A DNA stretch of 64,000 nucleotides from the NCBI GenBank assembly GCA_026745465.1, contig JACYXH010000129.1, forward strand, positions 1,048,501 to 1,112,500. Reading direction: 5' to 3'. This document shows, piece after piece, positions 15,914 through 37,744 of the stretch; position 1 is the stretch's first letter, and each line of letters begins with the position of its first letter. Made by a program: the position numbers and the translations under genes. The notes under the pieces are model-generated. The model was given only the letters and a program-made list of their open reading frames with translations, ran no database searches and was not told where the DNA came from. The stretch is from Lota lota. Lineage: Eukaryota > Chordata > Actinopteri > Gadiformes > Lotidae.

Positions 15914-17631
15914 AGAGGGTTAGGGTTACAGACAGAGAAAGCAAGGAGAGAGAGATTCTAAGAGAGCGAGACAAAAGAACGAGACAGTCTGAGAGAGAAC
16001 GACAATGGTTGCGTCGTCTTGTGACATTTTCCACGAGCCTCATTTGGAGGCGATTCGCTTTAAAAGATACTGGCGGTTGCCCGACGCTGCCTTGCCCAGT
16101 GTTTTAACACTTTATCACACTCTGACCTTATCCGCCCGCACGCACTCCGCCGGCCACAACACACTGACGCCACGGCCAATAAAAATCAGGCAGCAGCCGC
16201 GTCAAATCAGAGTTGGGAAGGCTGACCTGCGGAGGCCATTAAAACACACTGCTGGACGCATCGACCCGCTGCACTGCATCGCATGTCATGCCTTACCGAC
16301 ACGCTGGCACTGATTTATGTATCGACTACGCCATTAAACACGCCCGCGTGCGACCCCCCCCCCCCACCACCACCACCCACCAATGGGCTCGCTCGATTTT
16401 CTGCTAAATCGTGGGTTTGTGCTCAGCGAGATATTAAACCTCAAATATAATCCATCTGTTCCTAGCTTCAGCCACCGCCATAAACGGCAAAACTCCACCC
16501 TGCGCAGGATGAAACATTTATCTGGACCTTCGCCCGGCGCGATATACCATGCGACAACAGTCATCTCATCTGCAGGGCCCTGGTTTTCCCAAGGTTTTCA
16601 TAGCCGCTAGCTGAAGAATGCCCAGCTCGACCACCGTGACCTCATGGCTGCACGTCCCGCCCCCTGAAGAGCGATAGGAGTGAATTAGAGTGCTCCTTAA
16701 TGCTCGATGGGAGTTCCTCCATGCGGACCTCAAGGTTGTACAGTTTAATGACGTCATAGCGCTGAGTCAGCACTGCAAACCATCTGCGATGTTGGAACAG
16801 TCCCACCTGCTTTTCTTAGGATTCACGAAGGAACTCTTAAGTATGAAAACTTAACTTATGAAAAAGTAATTTGTCCTTCCCATACACAATTCCCAGATAC
16901 TTGCGTGTCTGTGTGTATAATTATGGTAGGAAGCGTATATCTAAGAAAGAATAAATACACAACCTACAACGACCTAATCAACAAAGAGCATAACAGTGAG
17001 GTGAGGGTGGGCTGCAGCTACCGTTTCAAATAGTACACTTAAAAAAGGAGAAGATGAGTTTTAAAAAGAAGACTCCCGACCAAAATATGACGTCTAATGC
17101 ACTATGTTAGCCTACACAGTGAATCCAGTCGGTGTAAAGTACATTTGGTGAGCACATCCCCAGCTCTATAGAACTTTTAAGGCAGATCCACTGGCTACAA
17201 CCCACACCCACGCAGACCAGTCCAAAACCCCCTCTGAAGCTTGACGGAACACACACACCCACGGCCGCCAGCTTTCTCTCTTCTCGGCGACACCAGCATT
17301 GTTCGGCGCGTTATCGCTGCGGCCCTCCAGCGGAAGACCAAACAAGACGAGGCCTCCAGGTGTGACCCCCGGCCAGCAGGGAGAGCCAGAGAGAGGGGGA
17401 CACGGAGACAGAGCCCGTCACACGCGGATAAAGAACAGGAAGGAAGTGGCGCGCTGGCGGGGAACGGCGGCTGTCCTGACAGAGCCGTCCTAGACGGTGT
17501 GACGAGGGGTACGGCTATCTGCAGAGTCCAGCTTCACCCCCCCCCCGTGGCTGCTGGAAGGCAGACAAGCACTCCAACATCATGCGCTGGGGCCAATCCA
17601 ATACTTAAGGTCACGCCTCACACACACAGCG
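15914..17631. other. gene-free stretch with CNE-like sequence
   Basis: Non-repetitive DNA. 16,040-16,330 is rich in TAAA/ATTA words and CCAAT-like motifs (GCCAATAAAAATCAGG, GGCCATTAAAACACAC) without an open frame of note. It could be a conserved noncoding element, but that needs alignment. Confidence 0.4.
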
Positions 17632-17684
17632 CATTGTTAAGTCAAAGGCAGATACGGACACTATCTGCCTTTGACTTAACAATG
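17632..17684. repeat. perfect 23-bp inverted repeat
   Basis: Left arm 17,632-17,654 (CATTGTTAAGTCAAAGGCAG then ATA), 7-nt spacer CGGACAC, right arm 17,662-17,684, its exact reverse complement. No arm mismatches. It sits 130 bp before the 250-bp TC tract. Confidence 0.97.
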
Positions 17685-17814
17685 TTCTGTGTGGAACCTT
17701 TTTTTTTTTCCTTCTTTACAACTCTTGCCACCGGCGGGAAAGTAATATCCGGGGGACTGAGACTGTTTTGGCAGAAAGTTAAAGAAGAGGACAAGGTGCC
17801 GGCGAGAGAGAGAG

Positions 17815-18070
<256 letters not shown>

Positions 18071-18510
18071 CGTAGGAATGAGAGCGTTGTCATCCGCACT
18101 CGGCGAGGTTGTGTCCGTTGAGTCGGTATTGTGTTGTCTTATCCCAGCTTCATTCAAGTAACACAACAAGATACATGTATACGTTCACAGACAATTGCAA
18201 AGCACACATACACTTACAGACAACACACAAACAACATGCAGCGCACATACTGCATACACACACAGACAACGTATACACACGCACACAAACTCGACACTGC
18301 ATATATCTGGATCCGCACGTACACAAACACACAAGACTGAATGGTCTTCAGTTGCCATAGAAACAGGCCAGTAGCACAACACCCAGCGCAGAGCACTGAG
18401 GGAAAGATGCATCCGACTCATTTTTTTTTCAATCAGATGTGAGTGCGTGCGTGTGTGTGTGCGCACGCATGTACCCTGCCACAAACAAAGCTATTATTTG
18501 CTCTATAGTG

Positions 18511-20291
<1,781 letters not shown>

Positions 20292-20602
20292 CCCATGTTC
20301 AGTGAGTGGCTAAGTGAACAGAGATGGACGATTGTTTTGGAAATCAGAGGGAGAGAGAGATGGAGTGGTAAAGTGGTAGAGAGACACTGGCGACGTACAC
20401 TATAGTGAGGGCTAAGTGAACAGAGATGGATGATTATAGCAGGGGTCTGATCCAGGATCTCCCCAGGGCAGGGCGGGACTGCCAGGCACAAATTAAATCA
20501 CCTCAGTGGGTTGATGGATGACACTCAGGCCCTGAGTCCCGTCTCGCTGGTCGCCCCGCCAGCCTGCTCACTCCATCCGCTACGCCATACACCCCTCTCT
20601 CA

Positions 20603-20768
20603 CACACACACACTGTTGTGCCCCCCATAAATACATACACACACTCACACACACAATGTACCCCCCCACACACCCACACAGCCCCCATCATCCCCCCGCC
20701 CCAACACACACCAGGCCACGTACCCCCTAGACATAGACACATGCATGCAACGGCAGTAACCGCACCCC

Positions 20769-20806
<38 letters not shown>

Positions 20807-20822
20807 TACGCACACACACACG
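20603..20822. repeat. CA-rich degenerate simple repeat
   Basis: Interrupted CACACA/CCCCCA tracts. Confidence 0.85.
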
Positions 20823-20950
20823 TCAGTGTGTGAAGACAAACATGGGAGTGCTGGTGGCCATGTCATCTGTAACCTTCCGTTTTTCTCCTTGCCCTTATCC
20901 ACCGTGCTGACAGCCATGTTATTTACACCCCACAGGTAGCTAGAGGTGAT

Positions 20951-20982
20951 CGCGTGTGCGCGTGCGCGCATACGCACACGCG
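20951..20982. repeat. alternating purine-pyrimidine inverted repeat
   Basis: CGCGTGTGCG, 12 nt of CGTGCGCGCATA, then CGCACACGCG. Perfect 10-bp arms in a fully alternating CG/TG stretch, a strong Z-DNA candidate. Confidence 0.85.
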
Positions 20983-21589
20983 TCTCCACAGTCTAAAGGG
21001 GAACTTTGCTCCAGTGAGGTGTTTTGCTCTGGCCCCTCGCACTCCGAGGTGGATCAGTCCATTAGTGTTGCTTTGTTCCAATCAGTTCCAAGTCATTGAT
21101 CAGCCAGCCGAGCGACCGGCCAACACCCCCCACGCCCCACCCTCCACTGCCCCCACCCTTCACGATGGCTTCCATTATTTACTCCCTGCGCGGCCTCTTA
21201 TTGGATGTGTCCCTGACACAGGGCTGCGTGCCAAAATGTCGAACTAATCGGCCGCTCTTTGGTGGGTCGTCGTCGTCGCCGCCTCTGCTCTGGATTGATT
21301 GAGCCGCCTGGCGGCTGAATGAGCCCTTGCTCCGTCTGGCCTGTCTTGCCCGACTAGAGGGAGGCTGTGGTGGACACCGAACAACAGCTCGCAAGCTCCG
21401 TCTCTTCCCTTCATGCCGCTTCCCTTTCTTGCAGCTGAGGAATTACCCTCGGCGTCCAAGCCAGTTCAGGCTTTGTCAAACCCCATTAGCGTAGCATAAT
21501 ACTAATGCTCAGTTGTGTTGGTTTCAATCTGTACAGCGTATAAAGTGGGAGGAGATTGAACCCAGAATATTTCAACAGAATCTGAAATG

Positions 21590-21778
21590 GGGGTGAATGG
21601 CGCAGTCTTTCAAAGCCAGCTAAAAAAAAACAGGCACAGGGTTCATTGTGTGCGGTCTACCTGTAGCCGTCCTTGAGCTAAGCTACCTTAACCGCGACAT
21701 GCTCCTCAATTAGGCCTACCTGTGTCTGGAATCAGTAAATGTAAAATCGCTTTGGATAAAAGCGTCTGCTAATTGACT
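21590..21778 (+). repeat. tRNA-like SINE, plus orientation
   Basis: Head AATGGCGCAGTC and B-box-like AGGGTTCATTGTG, body GTCTACCTGTAGCCGTCCTT, tail TCGCTTTGGATAAAAGCGTC then TGCTAA. Confidence 0.75.
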
Positions 21779-21994
21779 AAAGAGGAAGCTGTCTCCAGGG
21801 ACATCAATAGCTTAGCAGCTGCTCCGTTCTAAAGCCAATGACGTCAAGTACATTTGCCGAGTCGAAGCAAACCCACTGCCCATTAACGTCTCCGGCCTTA
21901 AAGAATAAGTGACGTGTTACATGACTGCATGAGGATTGTGTTGAACAGAACACGGGTGTATGGGCCGCAACGAGCTGTAAAGATCAGAACAGGT

Positions 21995-22180
21995 GTGGCC
22001 TGGAGGCACAACTGCAGGGCTCTTTGTCTCCCAACTGAAAAGGTCCTGGGTTAGATCGCCATGTCCGCAGTCTAACCTGCGGGCATCCGTGGGCAAGGGG
22101 CCTCACCTCGACCGGCTCATTTGTGACATTTCAATTAAATGAAAATGCTTGGGGTAAATGTGTCGGCTAAATCAGTAAAG
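21995..22180 (+). repeat. tRNA-like SINE, plus orientation
   Basis: CAACTGAAAAGGTCCTGGGT then TAGATCGCC (B box), CGCAGTCTAACCTGCGGGCA and a diverged tail AATGCTTGGGGTAAATGTGT. Same family as the copy immediately before it. Confidence 0.7.
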
Positions 22181-22259
22181 ATCCTGAGGAACTCTGATCC
22201 TATCTTTCAGAAACGATGAACACATCATCTGGATCACCAATTGGTTTAGGTCATCTCTG

Positions 22260-22426
<167 letters not shown>

Positions 22427-23538
22427 AAGCCACAAGTAAATAACTTCTGCTTGGACGGAAGATGATAGGGAAGAGAACTTAATGTTGTTTTTTTTAACAC
22501 AGAACATCCATCCGGGGTGAGTTCATAAAACCAGTGCATAAAACATGCAATAAAATCCCCTTTTATTTCAAACTCTGCATTCTTTTTGCAGCCTCTGTAG
22601 CGACACATCACCTGGAGCGCATTGAATCATGGATATTCAAAACTTCATCTCTAATCTCTTTTCTATGAAAGAGGGATGATTTGTCATACTGCTCATAGTA
22701 TAGCAGGGGTCAGCAACCATACCTGCCTCTTGTAGATGTTGTGATGGGAAAGAATTATTGGACAAAGTTATGGGTAATTTCCGTGTCATTGACTCAGGTA
22801 GAAAAATAAACATAAAAAGGGAAAATGGAACTTTCATTCTTTCTAGCCTAAATGATCCTTTATAATATGCCATGAAGCAATATCTTCCCTAAAAAGGTTG
22901 AATGATAACTATGTTAGGTCTTCTAAGAACAATTTCAAGTAATTCAATGTGTTATGGCTCTGCCAGCTGAAAAGGTTCTGGGCCCTGCTCTTTAGTGTTC
23001 AAGTATCCAGCATTCAGGTGACCTGTGGTTCTCAAACCCAAACGGTCACACTGCTGATGACCTCATTCATCAAAACAATCCCGTCGCCATGTTCATGGTT
23101 GACGGCAACAATAGACCTCACCACCAGGGTGCATTATGGGTCATAAAGCTAGCTGAAAGCCATTGCTAATTGACGTCAGTGTGTGAGGCGTTTAGCATTA
23201 CACATTTTCACACTGCCACTGTTTGGTTTGAGAAGAAGTTCAATCCTGGCAACAACAAGAACTAAATAATTACGTTTCACACTTGTCATGTTAAAAATGG
23301 GTCTGGCTCTGTTACAGCCCTGGGCAATGGGGCAAGCTTCCCACTGAACCGGTATGAGTAGCCTCATACTGGAATGAGGAATGCATCTAACCCGGGGGTT
23401 TGGACGCACAAACAACCTGGAGCTAGCCAATAGCCTAGCATTTAGGGCCAGCACCAACCCAAGGCTAATAGCATTAAGATCGGTGGCAAACGGAGGTCAA
23501 AGTTTCAATTATATTGAACTTGAAGCGACGTGAAAAGG

Positions 23539-23706
<168 letters not shown>

Positions 23707-24867
23707 ATCGGTCTGTTGATCAGATAGGGTTCACTGGAAGGTCTGCTTTTCCGTTATTCCTTCTAATTCTAACACTCTTTAGTAGCCCCGCCCCCTGGAA
23801 GTCATGTGACTGGGAGGAATGATGAGTGGAACGGTGCGGGGCCCCGCTCGGAGCCACCCAACAGGTCAATAAATACGATCAATGGACAAGCTAGCTACCG
23901 CTGCTGTCATGCTCCGCAGCCCTGAGGGCACAGAGAGTGTGTGAGAGTGTGTGATTCGTGCAATTCTGAGATAAAAGTTTTAGTCTAGTTTAAATCTCTT
24001 TCGACAGAGTCACCCAAGTAATGCAAATAAAAAAAGTGTGTAATTGTAAATCCAAATATAATCAAAGCCACATCCTCTACAGCTGTGATACTGTCAACCT
24101 GTCCAAAATAAAATCTCCCCGTTTCTTGTGGTTCCAGTTGCATATACTTTCTCTGTACGTCATTAGATCTTGGATAACGACAGTCTGGGATGGTCACATG
24201 AAAACCATTTTTAGCGCCCCCCCCCCCCCTCCCGCCTGAGAAGGGATTGCAGAAAGAAGTTAAGAGGTAGAGGAGAGAATTCTGAAAGCAGAACGAGGGA
24301 GACGAAGGGGAGGGAGAGAGAGAGTAGAGAGAGAAAGAGAGAGAGAAGAAGGGAGAGGGTCGGACGAAAGAGGAGGACGAGCAGCCTCCTGACCTGCAGG
24401 AGCACATTATCAATATTGTCCATTCTTTTTTATTAGCATAATTAGCAGCCGCGTCTGGCCTTGTTTGGCTGCTTCATTTAACCTTTCACAACACAAGTTA
24501 GCCGCCCGGCCCAGGTCTGCCCTCTGTCAGAGCACAAAGGACCTGCCCCGAGGTAAATATAGGACATTTTGGAATTACTATTCAACGTGGTAATGTACTT
24601 TACAAGAGCCTTCGTCGACATAGAACGAGACCGGTGCCGAGTTCAACTTCAAGGTAGCGGTCTGACAGGGGCGGGGGTAATTATACGTGCGTACTTGGCA
24701 CACCATTTTAAAATCAACAAAAGACTAGTATTAGCTTCAACCAATGAAAGTGTTTCTCTATAACACCTCCATTCAGTTATTTTGTCCTGTAGGGCCTAGA
24801 AAGTGAACTAGAATATATTGTGTCAACCACTATCATAGGTGTTCAGTACTACCATGGCTTTGCAAGT

Positions 24868-25020
<153 letters not shown>

Positions 25021-25561
25021 TTTTGTAGCCAGTGTTCACTACCTTCAGCCCTTCAGAAGGGAAGGCATAAAGCAGCAGGAAGGCACAATGGAGACTGTTA
25101 ACATCTTGGATTAGATCAGGGGTCTACGGGGCCCATAGATCTTTAGCACTAACTGACAAATATGGAAATCAGGACAGAAAGGGAGGTCTGATTTATAGAC
25201 AATGAGAGACATCCTCCAGCCGCCAAGCACACGCAATGTAACAAACAGAAAGTCTTTGTTTTCCTCAATATATATATTATTCCAAGGATCAACCAGAGGG
25301 AACGTAGGATCGCATATCTAGTCTTTAAAATGTACGTCATTTAAATACTCCTGCGCCGTCACCCTGCGGAATGCACCATTTTTTGGGGACTACTCAACGC
25401 ATCTAAAAAAGACTGAAAACAGCAGACAGTGGACAGAAAGTCGAGGAGTAAATACAATGTGAACCTTTGTTCATCTCATAATCCTGACGTTATGTATTTG
25501 CCCCGTTAATAATCTACAGTTGACATTATGCTAAAAAAAGGTACTACTTTGACCAGAATAA

Positions 25562-25590
25562 ATTATAAATAAATAAATAAATAAATAAAT
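25562..25590. repeat. AAAT microsatellite
   Basis: About seven AAAT units. Confidence 0.9.
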
Positions 25591-26394
25591 TCATACTGGG
25601 AGCAGTTGAGCTGCAAAGACCCAGACTGCCCCCTGTAGGCAGAGCTAGGAACTCTCATTACATGCTCGGAGTTGGAGATGGAATAGACGGGAGATGGAAA
25701 TAGATAAAGATAATGATGGAATGATGAATGGTGTTATTGTGTGATAGAAGATTGAGAAGATGAGAGAAGGAGAGAAGAGATGAAGAATCAGGCACAGGGA
25801 ACATTCATTTTGTAAAGTTGAACAAATGGATTATAACTGCAAGCCTCAGACATCTTTATTATCATTGCAAACTTAATATCATACTTTCATCTTGCAAGAT
25901 TAAGGTCCACTCCTATTCCAACAACACACATGGATCCCTAAGCAGCAAAGGATAACGTCAATCATAAATTATATCTTTCAGCCTTTGTATAATCTCATAT
26001 CGTCTCAGGCTTGAAGCAGTGGGCAAATATAGACATATTTTGCCTGCACTCATTTATTTGAGTACAGTTCTAGATACTTCTCCATTACAGCCTTGAGTGA
26101 CTGTAGTCCTACAGAATATTGTAGAAATGTAAGCTCCATAAGATAGCATGACTTTTGCATTGCTATAGCCATAGCAGACAAGGCAATACTTTAATTGAAT
26201 GACTTGAGAGCCTTGCATGTCATCACGAGTTGATTACTGTTTGGTTTATCGTCTGATTTATCCTAACAGATCGGGATTAATTGAATGTTTTTAATTAAAA
26301 TAAAAGTAAACTTTATTTTTAACTAAAGGTCAACTTTGCCTTAAGACATTAACTCTAGTTTTATTTCTTTATATTTGATAGATTAATGCTGGGG

Positions 26395-26575
26395 TATAAC
26401 ATCAAGTAAATTTGAACTTAGTTCATTTGTAGATGCAGGTCATTAGGGTGAAGGTGGGGGTTAGACATCTTGCTCTTTATGATGCCTATGGGCAGCCTGT
26501 GGATATTTAAGATCAAACCCAGTACATTTTGGCTGAGAGACTTTACACCCTAGCAACTGCAGTAAATAATTAAAC
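26395..26575 (-). repeat. tRNA-like SINE, minus orientation, diverged
   Basis: TGTAGATGCAGGTCATTAGG, GGGGGTTAGACATCTTGCTC and GATCAAACCCAGTACATTTT follow the same order as the neighbouring copy at 26,683. Confidence 0.6.
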
Positions 26576-26682
26576 GGATGATCCTAAGGTGACCCGTTTT
26601 GACAGGAACAACCATGGTCAGGTTTCATTCTGTTGCCACATGCCAATCCACACTTTCACCTTCACCTCACACTGAATACAAA

Positions 26683-26865
26683 TATGCCTTTAGCCAAAGC
26701 GACTTAGTGCATTTAGATCCAGGTCATTGTTGAGCAGGTATGGGGTTAGGGCATGTTGCTCAAGGATGCCTACAGATTTGGCTTTGGCCACTGGGGATCG
26801 AACCCAGTACCTTTTGGCTGGGAGTCGCCCACCCCAACACATTATTCCACTGTCCTGCCTGATAA
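26683..26865 (-). repeat. tRNA-like SINE, minus orientation
   Basis: GCCTTTAGCCAAAGCGACTT, GGGGTTAGGGCATGTTGCTC and GGGATCGAACCCAGTACCTT then TTGGCTGGGAGTCG. One of the two best-preserved copies of the family. Confidence 0.8.
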
Positions 26866-27638
26866 CAACGTGACTTTAGTACTGTGTGAGCAAACCAACT
26901 TTGATCTGTTCCAATAGGGGACACTTTTGAGTGATGGCAAAACTTATTGTACATTATGTACTTTTTTGGAAGATGGCAAGATTGTAATAGTTGGCCAAGT
27001 ATAAATATTGACAATGCTTATCTTGCTGGTAAAATCCATGCCGACTTGGGGATGAACAGAAAATAAAAATAAAATCTTAAACCAATGAACAAGTGTGTCT
27101 GGTCTATTTACATTCCGATATTTGTATTCACCATGGGATTGCTTATTTCACCATCAAGAAATCTGCATTTAGCAAAGAGGCTTTAGAGCTTGCACCCTGT
27201 CTACTGGGCATGCTGCAGAGAAAGTAAAGCGCACGTCGCTCCAACCACTCCAGTAATGGCTGCTTGTTAAACTGTCCATCCACACGCTGCAATTAACACA
27301 TACACGCAGTTTAAAACGATTACGATAAAATAATTATAAAAACCATGTTGAGGCATTTGACCGCTCAAAACCACATTTTAAGCTCCCCTATTCGGTGAGT
27401 AATTGTAATAATTAGCGGGACCACAACCTTTAAACCGGTGAGACTTAGCAAAGACAAGTGTGTATACAGGTAATGAGTTTCCTCCTCAGGCTGGGTGGGT
27501 GTGGTGTGGGCCCGGTCGAGGGCCCCTGACAAGCGCCCACATTCAGGGAGGTTGCCAGAGCCGGTGGCCAGGGACCTCCAGAGCAGATGTGATGCCATAT
27601 TGTGGCCGTGGTAATTATCATGAAGACACAGCTCCCAG

Positions 27639-33904
<6,266 letters not shown>

Positions 33905-34080
33905 TAGGATCGTCCAGTGACAAAGGTGCTTGACACATAGCCAAAAGGTCCTGGGTTCAATCCCCAATGTCCACAGTCTACCTGTAGGTATCCTTGTACA
34001 AGATGCGTAACCCCTACCTGCTCCTTAATGACATCAACTAATCATATGTAATTCCCTTTGGATAAAAGAGTCTTGTTATA
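33905..34080 (+). repeat. tRNA-like SINE, plus orientation, near full length
   Basis: Head GTGCTTGACACATAGCC, B box GGGTTCAATCCCC, body GTCTACCTGTAGGTATCCTT, tail TTCCCTTTGGATAAAAGAGT. Best plus-oriented copy. The tRNA-like head explains the B box, so it is not called as a tRNA gene. Confidence 0.8.
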
Positions 34081-35456
34081 GTATATTTCCCGATGTTATT
34101 ATATACTGCAGAAAGTAGCCTTGCATAGGTTTGCCACTTAAGGTGATTATATGGTTTAGTCCCAAAGCCAGGTGTGCAGATTAGCGGTTCAGAGTCTTAT
34201 TGAATCTAGCCTGGTGGTTAAATAAGAGTTGTTTTTCTTTTCCACAAAAAGCCTTGCTGTTCCTGTGGATCCAGAGGAAAAACACGCGTTGAGATCTAAG
34301 TGCAGGTCTTTCTGCGCAAATCAAAAGTGATCTCAGCGAATCTCTCTCCCTGTCTCTCTGGCTTCTCTGGCCTTTTTCCGTTCAGTTTGCTGGGACTCTG
34401 TCATCGGCAGATTCTGTCGGAGGACAACACGACCAGTCAGGATGGATGTTGTTTGTGTAAACCGTGACCATCTGTCCCGCTCTGGAGTCGCTTGACAATG
34501 GCGGCTTGAGAACAAATGGCGGCTTGAGAACAAATGGCGGCATTCTGGTTTTTCTTATTTCTTGTCGCGTGGCTTGCGAATTGCCATTCTCCCCGAGCTG
34601 GCTTCCTGCCTTTCCTCTGCCCCCTGGAGAGCCGCGTACTGCCTTCATAACTGCTTGTCAATCACAAGGCACAAGAGGCGGGAAATCACTCCCCCCCCCC
34701 CCGAGCCGAGACTGCATCCATATCTTCTGTGGTGCCTGCCATCTCCCCCACAATGCACTGCCCCGACTTCATTACAGGCCTTTATAGAGACGTCACTCCC
34801 CCTCTCCGTCCTTGCATGCTGAACAAGGGGCGCCCTAACTTGGTGGCTTGTTCTTCCACAGGTGTCCGGGCGGGGCGGTGGCCGGTGAGGTGGGGACGTG
34901 CTGGAAGGATGAACAGAAAGCGGGGGCAGGAAGTACACAGCGTTCCCTCCTTGGCTGCATTCTGCTGAGCAAGCAGCTCGGCGAAGTCAAGGCTATGAAA
35001 ATAATGATGATAAAGTAGGCCAGGGTATTTCTGCCGCGCAACGGCGTGCAGTAAATCACAGCGGCAGCCGCGCAGGGCTGGGCTAGCTTAGCAGTCAGCG
35101 GCGCCCCAGCCCTGCCCTACATCCTGGGAGAGGAGAGACCTGCCGTGATCATAACTCCACCTGATCAGGGGTCTACAGGGTTGGCCTCCTCAACTGTTGA
35201 CAACACATCTCTTTTACAAGGTCTTCGATCAAAAAATAAACCACAAATCGTAATTCTTTTACTCCAACATTTGAGCTCACTTATTATCTCAAAGCAGTTT
35301 TATTTGAAAGCCTCATCTCCAGTTTGGTTGCATTTTTCTGCCTTTTAAATGTTAAGTGGTTGCACCTGACTGGGAAATGTTTGGCACGTGCACTTAATGT
35401 GACTCCCCCTGTGTTCAGAAGTTGTACCTCACACAGATCATTCTCTGTTGCTCAGC

Positions 35457-35641
<185 letters not shown>

Positions 35642-37744
35642 ATTTTTTATGCAGTGAGTGAACAGGAAGAATAAAACTGGCATAGTCCAATGTTAATGAT
35701 GTGAAAAAAATTAAAAAACAGATTCCCGCATTGTTTCAGAATCCAAGTGAGGTCCTAGAATAAATCTAAATTGAAACATCTGAATCCTCGTAATTGCATA
35801 TTCATAGGTTTCCTTGTTTATAAACTCGTTTTCAAAAGGATACAATACGTTGTTATACATTTTTTACCATACACACTGGTGTAGGAGGGTTTGCTTTGTA
35901 ATGCTTTATGGAACAGCTGCCTACCATCTGGTCCATAAATAACCATGGAGCATGTTTATTTATTATTATTATTATGAAGACATAAGAGACACTGATGGGC
36001 TCAGGAAGCTGGTAATGGCAGCCGATCTGAGAGTGAAAGCATAAAAACACAGGGACAGCTAGGCTATCAAAGCCCAACATTAATGAGGGAGGAGAATTCT
36101 TGTGGCAACTGACACAAATTAAAATGTGCACATATTTATGATGTTTCTAATTCACTGTTGTTACGGAACAGTGAAACGATTACAGGCCGTTAACACAGTG
36201 GCTTGAGAAGGGTAAAAATACCAAAGTCAAATCCAGAGGATGAGGATTTTTATATAATTTAATGTGAATGCAAAAAAATTTGATTCAGATTCAGAAGGTC
36301 TATTTTACAGCCAAGTCAGAGCAAACAGCCAATGAGAAGTCTGGATACTGAACCTCCGCCACCTTCCAACCAAAGGTATTATTCATCATATAAATGAACT
36401 ATGGAGATGCTAGATGCTGAGCTGGCAGAATAGAAATGTCTTGGGAGCCATGATGGAAGTGTACAGAAACACTGGCCTTTTATGTCTCGTTCATAAATCA
36501 CATCTCTCTGAAAATGGCTCATGATGTAGATAACTGAGCTAGGATCATCTTAACCAGCCTGCTGTCACTGCCACTAATGAACCGCTCGCTTTGCAGAACG
36601 ACTTTATCGTACAAAGCTACGCGATAGACAGCTCCATATGTGGATGATTCGGGGTCAAGGACAAGGCTCTTAAAGAGCAACTACACAGCGGGCTTCTTTT
36701 TAGGAATTTGCTGCTGTCAAGAGGTTGAAATCAAATCCGTCACCCACTGTACAGTGTACAAAATATGAATTGGTTGATGTCTAATGGTTTGACAGAAAAG
36801 TATTTCTGTTGTTAAAACAAGGCTTTTGAATTATTGTTTTTAATGAAAAAGGTGTTTCATTTATAGCTGATCCATGGTATTTTCTTCTGCAGGTGGTCTC
36901 AGTACTCTCTGATATAACCAATAGCGTTATTCCATGGATGCCTGCGTTTTAGAGTAGCAAGATTAAGTTAGCTGTTTTTAACCTTTGGAATGTTTTTGAC
37001 CTTCAAATGCCAGCAAACTCACAGACACCAGGCTTGTGTATGTTACTCTTTAAAAAGAAAAACGGATGGGGAAAGCCAAAAGTACTTCAAAGCAAAAGGT
37101 AAACATGGTCTTTAGTTCTTTGTTCGTCCACACAAAGATATATAGCATGATCCCAGATAGCACGAATGATGCTATCTGTGGCCTGCCTACCAGCATTTCG
37201 GTACGGCTGTTGGTACATATTTTACCCATCCCAATCACAGCATGCACCTGCTCTCTCCATTATCAACTCCATGCTGCTTTTTGATAATCAAATTTAACAT
37301 TGCGCTTGGCAGGGAACTAATTGGCTGACAAAATTAAAATGCACCTGAGATATAGGAAGTCTATCTATGAAACGGAAGAAATGATGTTTGACTTTCAGAA
37401 CTGCGTTTTGTAAAAGCTGTCATTTTCCCGGAATTAAGATTTTATTCACCATGGCATCGTGGCCTGTTGCTAGAACAAGTAACTTCAACCAAGAGAATAA
37501 TAAAGAGAGGACAGAAAGCTTTTTTTGTTGTTTTGTTGTCCCAGCAGCGACGAGGTAACAGTAACTGAGTCAAGCCATTCCTGTTCACATGTCATGAATT
37601 GCTTCGAGTAATTGAAATAAAAAAGTTAAAACTGAATAAATCCCTGTTACTAAGTGAAAAATATATATAATATCACACTCACGGATGTCGTAGTTGTATG
37701 CTCTGGAAGTTACTTATAATAATGGAATAATTGATGGCTTCATG
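35642..37744. other. gene-free stretch, AT-rich
   Basis: Non-repetitive AT-rich DNA. A fragment at about 36,278-36,310 (GATTCAGATTCAGAAGGTCT) resembles the terminal motif of fish retroposons. Nothing else recognisable. Confidence 0.45.

Noticed and set aside
33905..34080. Possible tRNA gene from a B-box-like GGGTTCAATCCCC
   Set aside because: The same head and tail recur at several sites, and no cloverleaf with acceptor stem is evident, so it is a SINE.
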